Shown here in pieces: positions 61,401-64,000 of a stretch of 64,000 bases of DNA. Under the pieces are notes generated by a model. The model searched no databases and was not told the DNA's origin. It worked only from the letters and a program-made list of their open reading frames with translations. Each line of letters begins with the position of its first letter. Position 1 is the stretch's first letter. A program made the translations under genes and the position numbers. This DNA is from Promerops cafer (lineage: Eukaryota; Chordata; Aves; Passeriformes; Nectariniidae), in NCBI GenBank assembly GCA_013398275.1, contig VZSE01015197.1, positions 525,383 to 589,382 of the forward strand, in the 5' to 3' direction.

Positions 61401-62768
61401 AGTTTAATATTATCTATAAATTGAAAATAAAAGATGTAAACCAATGGTTTTAAAAAAATGATTCTGAGTTATCTTAGTCTGCTACTTCATGTTTCATTTC
61501 ACTTGAAAGGTAATTAATTATTATTTCAAGTAAAATTTTTATTTTAATTTGTTTTGCTCCAGAGAGAGCAAAACTGGGTACTATTTATGCAATGATCCAA
61601 CTTTGAAAACCTTGTATGATCCCTGCATTCTCTAGTGGAATAAATAGATAATTCTCTCTATAGGTTGCTGAGAAGAGAAAATTAAATCTAAAACCACATT
61701 TAGATTTCAAAATACTTTGAAATTTAAAGAACTGGCTACCAATTTAATATATTTTGTCCCATGCAGTTCTGTGGAGTGAACAGAGCTGTACCCCTGCTCC
61801 CTGTTAGCACCATGGAAGAAAATGAAAAGTGGGAGTGGTCCAGCCTTTCAAACAAATTCTGCAGTATTTGCAAGGCAACTCTTTAAATGCTACTGATTCT
61901 CATACCAAGTAGTAATAATATGATTTTGAAGTAGCATTTAAAATTTCAAAGGTTAGAAAAGATCAGAGAAAATTTGTTTTTCCTCCAGAAATGGATGCAT
62001 ATCTGATTTAGCATAGGTTCCAGGAAGTGGAAGAAAACATCTAAGGAGCCCTATTAATATACTAGCAGGAGAGTTTGAAGGACAATGTGCCAATACGGAA
62101 ATGAAGGACTTTTGGATGCCAGACACAAAGCTTGAAAATCTGTTCTGTGCTAGAAGCTGATCAAGAGATTGCATGTGAGGCAAAAATACATTAAAGGTAA
62201 TTCTGCACATAAAGAGCTGTGTGAAAATCACTTCAGAGAAATAAAGTGCATCTGTTGGTAGGGAGGGAGACTTTTTACCTATTTGCCTCATAGTGTCCTC
62301 TCTATCTCGTTCTTTAGTTGAAGTGTTCCACTATTTTAGGTCTGTACTGATACACCTGTCTTCCAGTTCTAAGAAATTTAAAGTGATTGTTTTTACCCTG
62401 AAAGAAAGAAGATACATTCCTATTGTACTTTTGACTAAATTAACAAAAGTTAACAAAATTTTGGCTGCCTTGGTGAACTAGAAATCTCATGGACTTTGTT
62501 ATGTGCTCGACCATTTGTTTTAGAAAGCTGATGTCAAAAGATTTTTTTTTGCTGTAATCTGGCTCCATCTTCATAAAAAAAAAAAAAAAGTTTGTTTTGT
62601 GTGATTTTGAAATCAGTTAGAGGGAAAGTAAAATAAAATCTTAGGAAGCCAACACACCTTCTTCATACTTTTAAAATATCAAACAGGTTTTGCAAAATTC
62701 TTAGTGAATCTGAGTTCTATTTTGTACATAGAAACATCAAAGAAATGTAGCAGTAGAATCACACTATG

Positions 62769-62868
62769 TGGCTATGGCCTTGAGCATCCTAATTTAGCTT
62801 TGAAGTTAGACGAGTTTGGACTAGATGATCCATAACATCTCTTTTCCTTCTTTGAACTCTTCCTATGA
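62769..62868 (+). mobile_element. Decayed CR1 3' end, plus orientation
   Basis: CTATGGCCTTGAGCATCC, TTTGGACTAGATGATCC and ACATCTCTTTTCCTTC match, with changes, the CR1 segment that normally reads CCTGAGCAACCTG ... TTGGACTAGATGATC ... GGTCCCTTCCAACC. It is about 100 bases long and an old fragment. Confidence 0.75.
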
Positions 62869-63042
62869 ATAAGAACAGCAAAGAATATAACCAGAGATGG
62901 AAGACAACTTTCAAATTTACAACATCTGAAGCCATTTTAATCTCAAAGTGTCATTTTTATTGCATAGGTGACTTAATAGAGTAAGGTTATTTTTTTCAGA
63001 TGGCACAAAATATTTGGTATTATTATTTTGCATATATGTGGG
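62869..63042. other. Short unique spacer between two CR1 ends
   Basis: AT-rich with nothing recognised. The two CR1 fragments on either side are in the same orientation but come from different subfamilies, so they are separate insertions. Confidence 0.5.
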
Positions 63043-63134
63043 GATAGGTTTAGGGGTGATTAGTATGGTATTAGGTTGACAGCTGGACTAGATGACTTTG
63101 GAGGTATCTTCCAACCTTGATGATTCTGTGATAT
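63043..63134 (+). mobile_element. Decayed CR1 3' end, plus orientation
   Basis: GATAGGTTTAGGGGTGAT, GTATTAGGTTGACAGCTGG, ACTAGATGACTTTGGAGG, TATCTTCCAACCTTGATG and ATTCTGTGAT correspond to the last 90 bases of the CR1 type also seen at 36831-37731. Confidence 0.8.
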
Positions 63135-64000
63135 TTAAAAGAAAATTAGAGGTTTTTAAGTGGGTAACATCCAAACTGCAATAGGTTTTAAAGCTTTCAG
63201 TGTCTCCCTACAGGAAACAGTGTTTAATTGTAACAAATTTCTGTAAGCTTGCAGGGAGAACATACCCCAAAACCCAAGAGAAATTATGTATTTCACTGAG
63301 ATACATATTGTCCTTGCACCTCATCTTAAAGCTAAAGACAAGCCCAAAGTAAATTCATAAAGATATATTTAATTGAAATGAGAATTTAATGCAAAAATTC
63401 TAGGCTTCTGAGATTACAGTTATTTGAGAGTTTGGAGGGGGCAGGGATGTTTGCTTTCTTTTAAATACCTAAGAAGTATCTTCATCTGTCTCATGATTCC
63501 ACACATACACAAACATACTTACAGCTGGCAAGTGAAGTTTGTTCAATACTATCACATGCAATCTATGCTACTCCAAACATGCAAAATATTTTTCCTTCAG
63601 CACATGACCTACATTCTCCCAAGACATTAGTCTTTCTGATGCTGAGCACCTCAGAATAGCCACAAGCCTTAAGTAGAGCAGTGACACCTCGTTTTTGTGC
63701 ACAAACTTTTGTGTCTCATCTCCTTTTGACTTTGTATAGTTTAAACCTTTAGACTTTGTACATTTTAAATCACTTCTAGCTTTTCTTGATTAGCATTGAG
63801 AAAGTAAAGAGAAAGAATGCTCAGAAAGGAGCATTACCTCCTGTGTGAATAACCCTTAATTTAGAAACCTAAAATTAGTTGGGCATTCTCCCCCTGTGGA
63901 AGCTTTCAAAGGCATTCATGTCTACTAACTACTTGGGAAATTTCAGCATTATTTTGGATATAATACCAAATTTCACTGGATCCTTGAAATTCATGATGAT
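63135..64000. other. Unique AT-rich DNA to the window edge
   Basis: No gene, transposon or strong structure recognised. Confidence 0.55.

Larger units (their letters stand above)
51809..62768. other. About 11 kb of unique AT-rich DNA
   Basis: No gene or transposon recognised. Features of note are a perfect 18-base inverted repeat at 55040-55057, a C/T-rich stretch at about 58140-58440, and a segment at about 60040-60310 that reads like conserved non-coding DNA. The longest ORFs (56284-56604 and 61953-62291, both minus, about 110 codons) have no visible domain or splice context. Confidence 0.55.

Noticed and set aside
1..64000. CRISPR arrays, operons, tRNA or rRNA genes, bacterial or phage modules
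   Set aside because: None seen. The repeat content shows this is vertebrate (bird) nuclear DNA, and no cloverleaf or rRNA-like segment was recognised by eye.

Overview
The window looks like non-coding nuclear DNA from a bird. It is AT-rich and CpG-poor, there is no bacterial-style gene packing, and no protein-coding gene could be recognised with confidence. The avian call rests on the repeats: several CR1 LINE 3' ends, which finish in the ATTCTATGATTCTATG-type octamer instead of a poly(A) tail, and long terminal repeats (LTRs) of endogenous-retrovirus families that I recall from neoavian genomes. Family assignments are from memory, not from a database search. The order or species cannot be told.

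Layout. 1-10.2 kb is unique AT-rich DNA with one CR1 (5.8-6.2 kb) and a few short minus-strand ORFs that could be exons. The best of these is at 7.35-7.5 kb and has an AATAAA 150 bp beyond its stop codon. 10.25-14.26 kb is an LTR cluster: two partial copies of one LTR family (LTR family A) in opposite orientations, flanking a solo LTR of a second family (LTR family B). 19.8-21.06 kb holds a decayed CR1 and a CpG-rich solo LTR (LTR family C) with an intact-looking TATA box and polyadenylation signal. 26.0-26.8 kb and 36.8-37.7 kb are the two largest CR1 copies, in opposite orientations. 44.08-47.16 kb is a second repeat cluster: a GAGAAG hexanucleotide array, a poly(A) tract (each with a single N), a near-complete LTR family A copy with a CR1 fragment inserted into it, and another CR1. 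51.3-51.8 kb is an old LTR family B fragment. 62.77-63.13 kb holds two decayed CR1 3' ends. Everything between is unique DNA, intronic or intergenic, with short low-complexity tracts, a few perfect inverted repeats and some stretches that read like conserved non-coding elements. That last impression is subjective.

Nothing here works together as a pathway. No retroviral gag, pol or env reading frame was found: all three LTR families are represented by solo or truncated LTRs. No novel system was identified. The most checkable observations are the CR1-in-LTR nesting, the unusually CpG-rich LTR, the minus-strand exon candidates in the first 7.5 kb, and the perfect 12-bp-arm hairpin at 21.6 kb.
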